A stretch of 37,435 nucleotides of DNA from Archangium sp. (lineage in GTDB: Bacteria; Myxococcota; Myxococcia; Myxococcales; Myxococcaceae), in contig JAEUJS010000729.1 of the NCBI GenBank assembly GCA_016792935.1, forward strand, positions 1-37,435, given 5' to 3'. The notes beneath the pieces were generated by a model. The model did no database searches. It was given only the letters and a program-made list of their open reading frames with translations, and was not told where the DNA came from. Below are positions 1-8,067 of the stretch, one piece after another; the stretch's first letter is position 1; each line of letters starts with the position of its first letter. Position numbers and translations under genes: made by a program.

Positions 1-2
1 TC

Positions 3-410
3 GGTCTCGCGATGGCGTCGGGTGTCGAGGTGATGCGCGCGCTGCGCATCTCGGCGAAGGCGACGGTGAGCCCGAGCATCGTCGCCGACCTTCCGCTCGC
101 CGAGGCGCGGGTGCGCGCGGGAGGCACGCTCGTGGAAGCGGTCGCCACGCTCGACGTCATCGACCGCACGTCACTGGGCACGCTCGCGGTCGCGGAGACG
201 ACGGGCACGCTCGACACCACGCTGGAGCGGCTCTCGAAGGAACTCGAAGAGGCGTCACTGCGCGCGATGCGCTTCCTCGCCATCGCGGTGACGGTGGTCG
301 TCGCGGCGCTGGTGTTGATCAAGATCGTCAGCGGCATTCTCGGCACGCTCTTCGGGCCGGTGAAGAAGTTCTACGACGCCGCTGGCAGTGGCTCCCTCGA
401 GCGCGACTGA
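3..410 (+). CDS. Type II secretion/pilus assembly F-domain protein (GspF/PilC family), C-terminal part
   Basis: The frame is open to the left edge, so this is the 3' end of a longer gene; an ATG at 12 is internal. The visible 130 or so residues match the second half of a T2SS F domain: an opening GVEVMRAL motif, an Asp/Ala-rich helical stretch, the AETTGTLD segment (family pattern GExtG.Ld), an ERLSKELEEAS helix, and a terminal hydrophobic helix (FLAIAVTVVVAALVLIKIV). Family members are polytopic inner-membrane platform proteins of type II secretion or type IV pili. Which system it serves cannot be told from this piece; a secretin gene of the GspD type lies about 33 kb away in the same window. 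Its last 156 bases are overlapped antisense by the frame of the convergent hydroxylase gene. Confidence 0.8.
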   Translation, partial: GLAMASGVEVMRALRISAKATVSPSIVADLPLAEARVRAGGTLVEAVATLDVIDRTSLGTLAVAETTGTLDTTLERLSKELEEASLRAMRFLAIAVTVVVAALVLIKIVSGILGTLFGPVKKFYDAAGSGSLERD

Positions 411-1184
411 AGCAACACGTTCAGCGGTGCCGCACACGCGATCCCAGAACGTGAAGTAGAGCCCGAAGTTCCGCTCGAGCTTGAGGTGGTGCTGGTCGTG
501 CGCGCTCGCGGAATTGAGCCAGCCGAGCACGGGGTGCGTCGCCCACGAGCGTGGATACAGCTCGACGCCGCAGTGCCCGAGCACGTTGATGAACATCGCG
601 ACGAACGCGAACGCGAGCCACACCGACGAGGGAATCGGCAACAGCATGCCCAGCGGCACCGCCCAGATGATCTGCACGAACGCATCGAGTGGGTGAAACG
701 CGAGCGCGGCGAAGGGAGACGGATTGCGCGAGAGATGGTGCACGCGGTGTGCGTGACGGAAGAGCGCGCGGTGGTGGCTGAGCCGATGCGACCAATAGAA
801 GAACGTGTCGTGCACCACCAACACCAGGAGCAGCCACGCGCAGAACTCGAGCGCGCCCCACAGACCTGAGTACACGAGCGGTCGCGGCGTCTGACCGCCG
901 TAGACCACCGCGAAGAACGAGCCGAAGAGCACCGCGGTCAAGAGCGAGAGCAGCACTTCACGGCGGAGATCTTCGCTGGTGAACGCCGCGTGCTGCAGGC
1001 GCCGCGTCTTCGTCACGGGATTCGACTTCCACTTCCAGAACACGAGGTACGCGCCGCCAGCCATCACGACGTAGCGCCCGACGTGCAGAGCGATGAGGAG
1101 CGCGGCGAGCGTGAAGACCGAAATAGGCACGACGGCGACATTCTGCTGTGGTCGCGCACCATGACGCCACAGCCGCAGGGACAA
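255..1184 (-). CDS. Fatty acid hydroxylase / sterol desaturase superfamily membrane protein
   Basis: The product is a polytopic membrane protein with the histidine clusters of the di-iron hydroxylase superfamily, in order HDTFFYWSHRLSHH, HRVHH and HDQHH. These would bind a non-haem di-iron centre that oxidises a lipid or sterol-like substrate using O2. Hydrophobic helices surround the clusters. The substrate is unknown. The conserved part ends near residue 256 (WDRVCGTAE); the last ~53 residues are charged and lie antisense to the F-domain gene, so they look like read-through that lost an original stop. The ATG at 1184 overlaps the divergent small gene starting at 1161; a GTG at 1130 giving a start just before the first membrane helix is an attractive alternative. 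Confidence 0.85.
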   Translation of the reverse strand: MSLRLWRHGARPQQNVAVVPISVFTLAALLIALHVGRYVVMAGGAYLVFWKWKSNPVTKTRRLQHAAFTSEDLRREVLLSLLTAVLFGSFFAVVYGGQTPRPLVYSGLWGALEFCAWLLLVLVVHDTFFYWSHRLSHHRALFRHAHRVHHLSRNPSPFAALAFHPLDAFVQIIWAVPLGMLLPIPSSVWLAFAFVAMFINVLGHCGVELYPRSWATHPVLGWLNSASAHDQHHLKLERNFGLYFTFWDRVCGTAERVASVALEGATASGVVELLHRPEERAENAADDLDQHQRRDDHRHRDGEEAHRAQ

Positions 1185-1655
1185 CCGTTCAATCCGATGA
1201 TGGGTCCACCGCCTCCGGGGATGAACCCCATTCGTGACGCGGTGAACGTGCCGGGCATCTTGCTCATCAGCTACGGCGCCATCAGCGTCGCGTCGGCCAT
1301 GCTGAGTCTGGTGGTGAACGCGCTCGGGGCTGATCAGAACGCGGCGCAGATGGGCTCGCTCCTCAACGACCCGAACATTCCTCCGGCGCTCAAGGACATG
1401 TTGCGCTTCTCAGCCGGGAGCGGCGGCAAGGTGCTCGGCATCGGCATGAACCTGCTGGGCATGATTCTCGGCGGCGTCATCGCGTTCGGCGGTTTCCAGA
1501 TGCGCAACTTGAAGAGCTATCCGCTGGCGATGGCGGCCTCGATCATCGCGGTCGTGCCGGTGTGTGGCGGCTGTTGTTACGCGCTCGGCATTCCGCTCGG
1601 CATCTGGAGCATCAGCACGCTCATGCGCCCCGAAGTGAAGGCCGCGTTCACCTGA
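1161..1655 (+). CDS. Small Pro-rich-tailed membrane protein of unknown function
   Basis: A 164-residue protein. The first ~22 residues are rich in Pro, Gln and Met (PFNPMMGPPPPGMNP). Three hydrophobic segments follow: PGILLISYGAISVASAML, a central GIGMNLLGMILGGVIAFGGF, and AMAASIIAVVPVCGGCCYALGIPLGIW. I take the ATG at 1161, which is divergent from the hydroxylase gene; upstream in-frame sequence is antisense to that gene. Proteins with a Pro-rich head and a few membrane helices are frequent in myxobacteria, but I recognise no named family with certainty. The stop codon TGA is embedded in a CTGATCAG octamer (1652-1659). Confidence 0.75.
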   Translation: MTPQPQGQPFNPMMGPPPPGMNPIRDAVNVPGILLISYGAISVASAMLSLVVNALGADQNAAQMGSLLNDPNIPPALKDMLRFSAGSGGKVLGIGMNLLGMILGGVIAFGGFQMRNLKSYPLAMAASIIAVVPVCGGCCYALGIPLGIWSISTLMRPEVKAAFT

Positions 1656-1685
1656 TCAGCGTCCAGAATCGTGTAGAAGGAGCGC

Positions 1686-3209
1686 ATGGTTTCGAAGCTC
1701 ACGCGCTCGGAGTTCACGCAGCAGCTGCAGGACAAGAAGATCGACGTCGGTCAGGCCGCGGCTGATCAGAAGCTCGCGGGCGTCGACGTCGCGAAGGCCG
1801 ACCTCAACCACGACGGGAAGATCGCCGGCGCGGCCGAAGCAACCGCGTTGTTCAAGGAAGTCGATCGCTACGACCGCAACGGCGACGCGGCGAGCATCGC
1901 GCTCACCGGCGCTGATGGAGCGACGACGAAAGCCGGTCAGGTCGCCGCGGCGTTGCAGGCGCGCGCGGTGTTCGACGTAGCGGAGCCTCCGGGGCTGGTG
2001 CTCAAAGACGCGGCGCTGAAGACGGCGTTCGCGGCGGCGGGCTCGGTTCCGCTCGCACGCGGCACGAATGGAGATCGCGCGTCGGCCGTGCAGTACGCGC
2101 TCGCGCGGCTCGGCGTGAACGTCGGCACCGTCGATGGAAAGTTCGGCCCCGGCACCGAGCGCGCGGTGAAGAGCTTCCAGACGAACGTGGGGCTTCCTTC
2201 GACGGGCGTGGTGGACGCGGCGACCCTCGCGGCGCTCGATGCGAAGGCGGGCGCGTTGGACTTGCGCACTCCGGCCGAGAAGAGCGGAGACGCGCTCAAG
2301 TACCTCTCGAATCACGCCGCGCTCGGCATGGCGAAGTTGCCGGCCATCAGCGATCGCACCAAGGCCGTCGACTGGAATCATCCCGAGATTCAGAAGGCGT
2401 ACGGCGCGTTCGTCGACGCGTACTGGCAACACTGCAAGACGAACCGCGTGGAATGCGACTGCAAGACGCTCTCGCTGTTCTTCATGGACCAGTTCCGCAC
2501 CAAGGTGAAAGCCGACCTCGGTGTGCAGCTGCCGCGCCCTGCTGGCTTGCCCGCGAAGGACTGGGTGGCAGCGACGGCGGACAACACGCGCGGGTTCTTC
2601 AGCCGCTTTGAGACGCTGGCGAAGGTGCGACCCGGCTACGAGAACGCACAGACGCTGCAGCGGCTCGATCCGAAGGCGTCGATGCTCTCGGGCGTGAACG
2701 TGCGCTACGGCGGAGTGGACGCGAACATGGCGGCGCGCGCGGTGAAGGTGACGGCTCCGTGGACGGCGTCGCGCGACAACGCGGGAGATCAACGCGTGCC
2801 CGAGTTGCCGGTGCAGAACATGCTGCCGGGCGACGTCATCTTCATCGACCACACCGGTGATGGCCGCAACGACCACATGGCGAACGTGGTGAAGCTCGAG
2901 CGCGACGCGGCGGGCAAGGTGACCTCGATGGTGCTCGCCACCGGCAGCTTCGACGACATGAAGGACGCCGACGGTTCGACGGCTCCCAATTCGCTCGGTG
3001 AAGTGAACAACTACTCCGAGGAAGTGACGGTCACGTTCGGCGCTGACGGCAAGGTCGCCAGCTCGCAGGTGACGTGGAGCAGCGAGCCGTCGTGGCTGGT
3101 CGAGTCGCGCTATTCCGCGCGCACGTTGCTGATGGAGATGAAGCCGGGCGGAACGATTTCAGCGGGCCGCTGGGCGCAGCCAGCTCCGACGAGCGGCGGA
3201 GAGAATTGA
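1686..3209 (+). CDS. Peptidoglycan-binding-domain protein with NlpC/CHAP-like C-terminal region
   Basis: A 507-residue protein preceded by GAAGGA five bases before ATG. Residues ~37-70 hold two EF-hand-like acidic loops (DLNHDGKIAG and DRYDRNGDAA). Residues ~125-187 are a PG_binding_1 domain with the typical YGxVDGKFGPGTERAVKSFQ-type pattern. The C-terminal part has a Cys-containing helix (ECDCKTLSLFF, ~256-266) and a later LPGDVIFIDH...NDHM segment (~380-398), the order of Cys and His seen in NlpC/P60, CHAP and related cell-wall peptidases, so a murein amidase or endopeptidase role is inferred. No signal peptide is visible, which suggests cytoplasmic retention or an unusual export route. Its stop is six bases before the convergent kinase stop. 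Confidence 0.75.
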   Translation: MVSKLTRSEFTQQLQDKKIDVGQAAADQKLAGVDVAKADLNHDGKIAGAAEATALFKEVDRYDRNGDAASIALTGADGATTKAGQVAAALQARAVFDVAEPPGLVLKDAALKTAFAAAGSVPLARGTNGDRASAVQYALARLGVNVGTVDGKFGPGTERAVKSFQTNVGLPSTGVVDAATLAALDAKAGALDLRTPAEKSGDALKYLSNHAALGMAKLPAISDRTKAVDWNHPEIQKAYGAFVDAYWQHCKTNRVECDCKTLSLFFMDQFRTKVKADLGVQLPRPAGLPAKDWVAATADNTRGFFSRFETLAKVRPGYENAQTLQRLDPKASMLSGVNVRYGGVDANMAARAVKVTAPWTASRDNAGDQRVPELPVQNMLPGDVIFIDHTGDGRNDHMANVVKLERDAAGKVTSMVLATGSFDDMKDADGSTAPNSLGEVNNYSEEVTVTFGADGKVASSQVTWSSEPSWLVESRYSARTLLMEMKPGGTISAGRWAQPAPTSGGEN

Positions 3210-3231
3210 CGACGGTCAGGGTGAGGGAGCG
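3210..3231 (+). repeat. Fragment of dispersed GGGTGAGGG repeat at convergent gene ends
   Basis: The 19 bases GGTCAGGGTGAGGGAGCGC at 3213-3231 are identical to the 3' half of the repeat at 13944-13962. Only this half is present here, without the hairpin half. It fills the 6-base gap between convergent genes and supplies the TCA that is the minus-strand stop codon (TGA) of the kinase gene plus its last codons. Confidence 0.6.
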
Positions 3232-5801
3232 CCCCATTCTTTCAGCGTTCGCACCGCGCGCTCACGTTCCCGCACGATGAGCGGCAAATCGAAGCTCTCG
3301 AGCAACCCCTCCGCTTCCGTCACCACCTTCACGTCCTTCGTCGCGATGCCCAGCTCGAGCAACACGCGCCCGCGCTCGAACGGAGGCAGCTCACCGCTCA
3401 GCTCGCTCGCCTTCTTCAAATCCGTCAGGTCGAACTTCTCCCCCAGCGCCTGCTGCGCCTGCACGCGACCGAGGAGCGCGGCCGCGTACGTCGGATGCTT
3501 CGGATAGTCGGTGGCGAACACCGCGATGGCGCGGTCGTAGACCTCGAGCGCTTCCTTCGGTTGTCCCGCGACGAGATACGCGAGCCCGAGGTCAGCCATC
3601 GCCAACACCACCATGCGCGCCTTCTCGGTGTTGGCGGCCTTCATCACCTCGACCGCTTCCTTCAGCTCGGCCACTCCGCGCGGACCCTGCAGCCCGTAGA
3701 CGAAATCGTCTCCCAGGTTCTGGCGGATGATGGCCGTCTCGGGGTGCGCCTTGCCGAACGCGACCTCGGCGGCGCGCAACGACTTCTCGTGCGCGGCGAT
3801 GGCGCCGTTCAAGTCACCGCTCATGGCCAGCGTGTTGGCCAGCGTCGAGAGCAGCGTCGAGGTGCGGCGGTCGTTCTCTCCGAAGGTGTTGACGCGCTTC
3901 TGCACCGCTTCCTCGAGGAGCGCGCGCGATTCCTTCAGCTTTCCCTGCTCCGCGAGCGAAGAGCCCAGCGTGCCCATGGTCTCGGTCACCAGCCGCACGT
4001 CGTTCAAACGTTCACACGCGCCAAGCGCCGGGCCGGAGAACTGCACGACCAGGTCGTGGTGGCCCTTGTTGTATTCCTGCTCGAGCAGACCGGTCCACGC
4101 GGTGCATCGCGCGCGGTCGTCGTGGGCCTGCTCGGCGAGACGAATCGCTTCGAGCAACGTCACCACCGCGCCGTCGGCGTCGAACGTCATGCCCTGAATG
4201 CCACCGGCCACCGCGCGTGCCTGCGCGCGCAACGAGACGTCACCCGACGCGTCGGCGGCCTTCACCGCATCCTGCGCGGGACCGAGCGCGTCTTTGTATT
4301 TTCCCGCCGCCGCCATGGCGCGAGCGCGAGCGATCTGCTCGTTGACTCCGCGCGCCGCGGCGTTGCGTGAAGGGACGAGCTGCTCTTCCTTCTCGACGTC
4401 GAGACACTTCTCGGGAGCGGGGAGTTGTTGCGACGCCGCCACCGCGCGCAACACCAGCGCCACGTCGGCGTCGAGCAACTGCGTCACGAGTGCGCGCGCG
4501 TCGAGCGCCGCGTCTTCGAGACACTCGAGCTGCGCGGCGAGTCTGGGCGTCGCCTCGCGTGAGAACAGCGGCGCCGAGCACGTGGTGGACCGTGTCTTCT
4601 CGAACGCGGTGTGCCACGCGTCGAGCGACTGTTCCACGCGCGCGAGCGTCTCATCGGCGTACGACGCCTGCGTGCGCTTGAACGCGTCGCGCGTCGCGGT
4701 GCGGGCTTCCTGCGTCCACGGGGAGGTGAGCTCGTTGGCGGCCGCTTCACACTGCGCGGTGGTGGCGCGCCGGCCGCCAGCGGAGAACGAGAACACCGCG
4801 AAGAGCGCGGCGGCGGCGAGCGCGGCCACCACGAAGCGCCAGCGCTGCAGACGTTCCGAGCGGAGCGCCGCGAGCAGGTCCTTCATCGACGGCCAGCGCG
4901 CCTCGGGCTTCTCCGACAAGGCGCGCTCGAGGACGCGACGAAGACCGCGCGGTGCGTTCGATTTTCGCGAGCCACTTCCCGGCAGGCCCCACAGCGCCTC
5001 GTGCACGCTCACCGCGAAGGCGTATTGATCAGACTTCTGATCAGACGGAGCGCCCTTGCGCTGCTCGGGCGCCATGTACGCCACGGTGCCACGCAGCGAG
5101 CCAATGGCCTCGACGCCGCTCGTCGCGAGCCCGAAGTCCGTCACGCGCACGCGGCCGTCGTTGCCGATGAGCACGTTGCCCGGCTTCATGTCGCCGTGAA
5201 TGATGCCCGCGGCGTGCGCGGCGGCGAGACCGGCGCCGGCTTCGAGCCACGCGTCGACGATCTGCTGCCAGGTGCGCGGCTCGGCTTCGAGCCATTGGCG
5301 CAGCGTGCGGCCGGGCACCAATTCCATCGCGATGTAGAGCTGTCCGTACGCTTCGACGACCTCGTAGACCGGCACCACGTTGGGGTGCGCGAGCTGCGCC
5401 ATCAACTTCGCTTCGTTGAGGAGTTGCTGTGGATCTCCCCGGCGATCTCTCACGCTCTTGAGCGCCACCTGCCGCTGCAGCCGTGGATCGAACGCGACGT
5501 ACACCACGCCCATGCCGCCGGCGCCGATGGGCGTCTGCACTTCGAACGGTCCGACGCGCGTGCCTTTCGGGAGCACGCCTTCGGTCTCGTTCTCGGTCGT
5601 CACGCTGGCGACGCGCGCGGTGGTGACCGAGAGCGCGGTGCGCACCAACGTCGAGAGCAACTCACGGCAGTCAGGGCACGCGTCGATGTGGTGGTCGATG
5701 CGCGCGCGAGAGGAAGCGTCGAGGAGCCCCGCTGCGTACTGCGCGGTCTCCTCCGGTCCGAGGTGCTGCCCGCTGCCTGGTGAAGTGGGGTCGTCGGCCA
5801 C
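3216..5801 (-). CDS. Transmembrane Ser/Thr protein kinase with N-terminal zinc finger and C-terminal TPR region
   Basis: An 861-residue protein. Residues 37-45 form a zf-HC2-like zinc motif (HHIDACPDC), as in anti-sigma factors. The kinase domain (~83-310) has the Gly loop GAGGMG (93-98), VALK lysine (115), Glu130, catalytic loop HGDMKPGN (202-209), DFG (222-224) and MAPE (243-246). The usual HRD Arg is Gly, so this is a non-RD kinase, but all catalytic residues are present. One membrane helix follows (WRFVVAALAAAALFAVFSF). The remaining ~500 residues are Ala/Leu-rich helical pairs of the TPR type, presumably outside the membrane and sensing or scaffolding. Such multi-domain kinases are typical of myxobacteria. 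Substrates are unknown. The lipoprotein gene lies 80 bases upstream on the same strand. Confidence 0.93.
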   Translation of the reverse strand: MADDPTSPGSGQHLGPEETAQYAAGLLDASSRARIDHHIDACPDCRELLSTLVRTALSVTTARVASVTTENETEGVLPKGTRVGPFEVQTPIGAGGMGVVYVAFDPRLQRQVALKSVRDRRGDPQQLLNEAKLMAQLAHPNVVPVYEVVEAYGQLYIAMELVPGRTLRQWLEAEPRTWQQIVDAWLEAGAGLAAAHAAGIIHGDMKPGNVLIGNDGRVRVTDFGLATSGVEAIGSLRGTVAYMAPEQRKGAPSDQKSDQYAFAVSVHEALWGLPGSGSRKSNAPRGLRRVLERALSEKPEARWPSMKDLLAALRSERLQRWRFVVAALAAAALFAVFSFSAGGRRATTAQCEAAANELTSPWTQEARTATRDAFKRTQASYADETLARVEQSLDAWHTAFEKTRSTTCSAPLFSREATPRLAAQLECLEDAALDARALVTQLLDADVALVLRAVAASQQLPAPEKCLDVEKEEQLVPSRNAAARGVNEQIARARAMAAAGKYKDALGPAQDAVKAADASGDVSLRAQARAVAGGIQGMTFDADGAVVTLLEAIRLAEQAHDDRARCTAWTGLLEQEYNKGHHDLVVQFSGPALGACERLNDVRLVTETMGTLGSSLAEQGKLKESRALLEEAVQKRVNTFGENDRRTSTLLSTLANTLAMSGDLNGAIAAHEKSLRAAEVAFGKAHPETAIIRQNLGDDFVYGLQGPRGVAELKEAVEVMKAANTEKARMVVLAMADLGLAYLVAGQPKEALEVYDRAIAVFATDYPKHPTYAAALLGRVQAQQALGEKFDLTDLKKASELSGELPPFERGRVLLELGIATKDVKVVTEAEGLLESFDLPLIVRERERAVRTLKEWGAPSP

Positions 5802-5881
5802 GAGCGCGATCTAGCGCACGCGTGGCTTCGTGGTGTCGCGATGCAAGCGCTGCGCGTGAGGCGTGTACAGGGTTGCGAACG

Positions 5882-7159
5882 TCACTGCTCGCACACCCAG
5901 AGCGGCGCCTGCACCGTGCCTTCGTTGATGCAGCTCCAGCCGGTGGGGCAGCGCAGCGGCTGTGGATTTCCGGTCTGCAGGTCCATGCAGATGGACACGC
6001 AGTAGTCACCCTGCGGAGTGCCCTGCGCGCAGCTCTTCGAGATGCAGTTGTTGCTCTGGCCGACGACGGTGCACGGAACACCGACGGGCTGGCAGCGCTC
6101 GCTGAACTGCATGCCGTCGTCATCCCAGCCACACGCGAAGCCAGTCGGACAATCGGCGGCGACGGAGCAGTTGCCGAGACACACGCCCTGACTCGCCGTC
6201 TGCGGCACCGAGCACCACCGCGAGATGCACTGGTTCGTCACGCCGCCCGGAGCGCACTGACCGCCCTGCGGAGAGCAGACCTTCTGCATGTTGCCGCCCA
6301 CGTTCACCAGCGAACACGAGAAGCCGCTGGGGCACGCGCGCGCGGATGAACACGGAGTCGCGCACACCGAGAGCGAGACGTTGCCGGGGTGCACGAGGCA
6401 CAGGCCGGCGATGCAGCTCGTCGGTTGCCCGTTGGGGCAGCTCTGGCCCGAGTCGGAAGGAATGCAGATGTTGATGGTGCCGCCCATCGGGCCCTGCACC
6501 GGGAGACACGCTTGCGCTTCGTCGCACGCGCCTTCGTTCGCGCACTGCTTGGTGCACATGCGCAAACCAGTCACTGAATTGCCGACGCACAAACCAGACA
6601 TGCAATCGCTGCCGCCGTTGCACGGGTCTCCGTATTGACCGGTGCCGCCGCCTCCTCCGCCAGTCGCCGCGCCGCCTCCGGTCGCGCTGCCGCCACCCGT
6701 TGCGGAGCCGCCTCCCGTCGCTGCGCCACCACCGGTCGTTGCTCCGCCCCCCGTCGCTGCGCCGCCGCCGGTCATCGCGCCACCGCCGCCAGTCGCCGTG
6801 CCGCCGCCGGTCGCTGCGCCGCCGCCCATCGCGGTGCCGCCGCCCGTCGCTGCGCCTCCGCCCGTCGCTGCGCCTCCGCCCGTCGCTGCGCCTCCGCCCA
6901 TCGCCGCGCCGCCGCCAGTGCCTCCGCCCGTGCCAGGTCCGCCGCCGGTGGCGATGAACCCGCGACACTCACCCTGGATGCAGGTCTCGAACTCGAGGCA
7001 GTCGCGGTTCTCGCGGCACAACACGACGCAGGTGTTGCCGACGCAGCGCTCGTCGTACTTGCAGTCGCTGTTGAGACGGCACGTGGCGTTGCACGAGCAC
7101 GACGAAACGAAGAGCGCCAGAGACACGCTGAACCAGAAGAGAGCCAGTCGGCGATGCAC
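5882..7159 (-). CDS. Cys-rich surface lipoprotein with long Gly/Ala/Thr linker
   Basis: A 425-residue predicted lipoprotein: signal peptide LFWFSVSLALFVSSC with a lipobox ending VSSC. A short Cys-rich head (CRLNSDCKYDERCVGNTC, then CRENRDC...CIQGEC) is followed by a ~95-residue linker of GGGAAT-like units. The C-terminal ~250 residues repeat short Cys modules such as CPSGFSC, CPTGFAC and CPTGWSC with conserved spacing, likely disulfide-bonded and extracellular. The architecture (lipobox, Cys head, Gly linker, Cys-repeat body) is common in myxobacterial surface proteins of unknown function. It lies upstream of the kinase on the same strand and divergent from the ATP-grasp gene. Confidence 0.85.
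   Translation of the reverse strand: MHRRLALFWFSVSLALFVSSCSCNATCRLNSDCKYDERCVGNTCVVLCRENRDCLEFETCIQGECRGFIATGGGPGTGGGTGGGAAMGGGAATGGGAATGGGAATGGGTAMGGGAATGGGTATGGGGAMTGGGAATGGGATTGGGAATGGGSATGGGSATGGGAATGGGGGGTGQYGDPCNGGSDCMSGLCVGNSVTGLRMCTKQCANEGACDEAQACLPVQGPMGGTINICIPSDSGQSCPNGQPTSCIAGLCLVHPGNVSLSVCATPCSSARACPSGFSCSLVNVGGNMQKVCSPQGGQCAPGGVTNQCISRWCSVPQTASQGVCLGNCSVAADCPTGFACGWDDDGMQFSERCQPVGVPCTVVGQSNNCISKSCAQGTPQGDYCVSICMDLQTGNPQPLRCPTGWSCINEGTVQAPLWVCEQ
6640..6952 (-). repeat. Degenerate tandem repeat encoding the Gly/Ala/Thr linker
   Basis: About 310 bases built from degenerate units of roughly 18 bases, read on the minus strand as GGGAAT, GGGTAM, GGGSAT and similar hexapeptides (about 15 units). 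On the plus strand it is a GCC/CCG-rich tract with recurring GTCGCTGCGCCTCCGCCC. Similar but different-length tracts occur in the GH43 lipoprotein and, shorter, in the DUF2330 protein. Confidence 0.85.
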
Positions 7160-7203
7160 GAGGGAACAGTGCGGGGCGGCGCGAGGCGTGTCAAATGCAG
7201 GGC

Positions 7204-8067
7204 ATGCGTTTCGCCTTTCTGACGTGTGAGCGGTTTCCGCAGCTCTGGGACGATGATCAGCACGCCGCCGAAGAGCTGCGCCGTCGCGGACACTCGGTCG
7301 ATGCCGTCATCTGGAACGCGCCCGGTGTCCTCGCGCACCTCGAGGGCTTCGACGTCGTGGTCATGCGCAACCCGTGGGACTGGTTCAACCACCGCGAGGC
7401 GTTTCGTGCGTTCCTCGAGTCGCTGACCTCACTTCGCGCGCGCGTGGTGAACGACGCGCGCACGCTCATCGAGTTCGCCGACAAGACGTACCTCACCCGG
7501 CTCGAGGCGAAGGGCGTGGCGGTGGTGCCGACGGTGCAGCTCGCCCCGGAAGAGTTGAACGGAGCGCTCGCCTCGACGCTCGCCGCGCGGAACTGGAAGC
7601 GCGCGGTGCTGAAGCCCGCGTTCACCGCGAATGCCATCGGCGCGCAGGTGTTCGACGCGCACGAAGTGAAGGACGTGCTCGCGCGTGCGGCGAGCGTTCC
7701 GTTGGCGCGTGGAGAGAAGTGGTTGGTGCAGCCGTTCATTGCTTCCATCGCGGAAGGCGAGCGCTCGTTCATCTTCTTCGGCGGAGCGTTCTCGCACGCG
7801 GTCATCAAGGTGCCGAAGGCGGGCGACTGGCGCGTGCAGCACGACTACGGCGGCGTGGCGACGGCGTTCGTTCCCGACGAGGCGGCGGTGAAGCAGGCGA
7901 GCGCGTTGTTGGCGCTGGCGGCTCCGGGGACGGTGTACGCGCGCGTGGACGCGGTGGACATCGGCGGAAAGCTGCACCTCATGGAGTTCGAGGTCGTCGA
8001 GCCGGAGTTGTTCTTCCGCCACGATCCACAATCCGTGGTGCGGTTCGCTGATCAGCTGCTGCGTTGA
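7204..8067 (+). CDS. ATP-grasp ligase, DcsG/glutathione-synthetase-like
   Basis: A ~287-residue ATP-grasp enzyme. The N-terminal domain (MRFAFLTCE..., VDAVIWN, VVVMRNPWDW) resembles pre-ATP-grasp domains. The ATP-grasp part shows a Lys-containing VLKPAF strand, VQPFI, a GERSFIFFGG strand, HAVIKVP, GDWRVQHDYGG, YARVD and the metal-binding MEFEVVEPELFF. The pattern is closest to the family holding the cycloserine cyclo-ligase DcsG and glutathione-synthetase-like enzymes, which join a carboxylate and an amine or related nucleophile through an acyl phosphate. The substrate is unknown and no biosynthetic partners are adjacent. I prefer ATG 7204 (MRFAFL) over ATG 7195. Its TGA stop shares a TGATCA hexamer with the convergent gene. 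Confidence 0.85.
   Translation: MRFAFLTCERFPQLWDDDQHAAEELRRRGHSVDAVIWNAPGVLAHLEGFDVVVMRNPWDWFNHREAFRAFLESLTSLRARVVNDARTLIEFADKTYLTRLEAKGVAVVPTVQLAPEELNGALASTLAARNWKRAVLKPAFTANAIGAQVFDAHEVKDVLARAASVPLARGEKWLVQPFIASIAEGERSFIFFGGAFSHAVIKVPKAGDWRVQHDYGGVATAFVPDEAAVKQASALLALAAPGTVYARVDAVDIGGKLHLMEFEVVEPELFFRHDPQSVVRFADQLLR

Noticed and set aside
6642..7229. Plus-strand Pro-rich frame of PPPVAAPPP type
   Set aside because: It is the reverse reading of the Gly linker in the lipoprotein, without a signal or domain.
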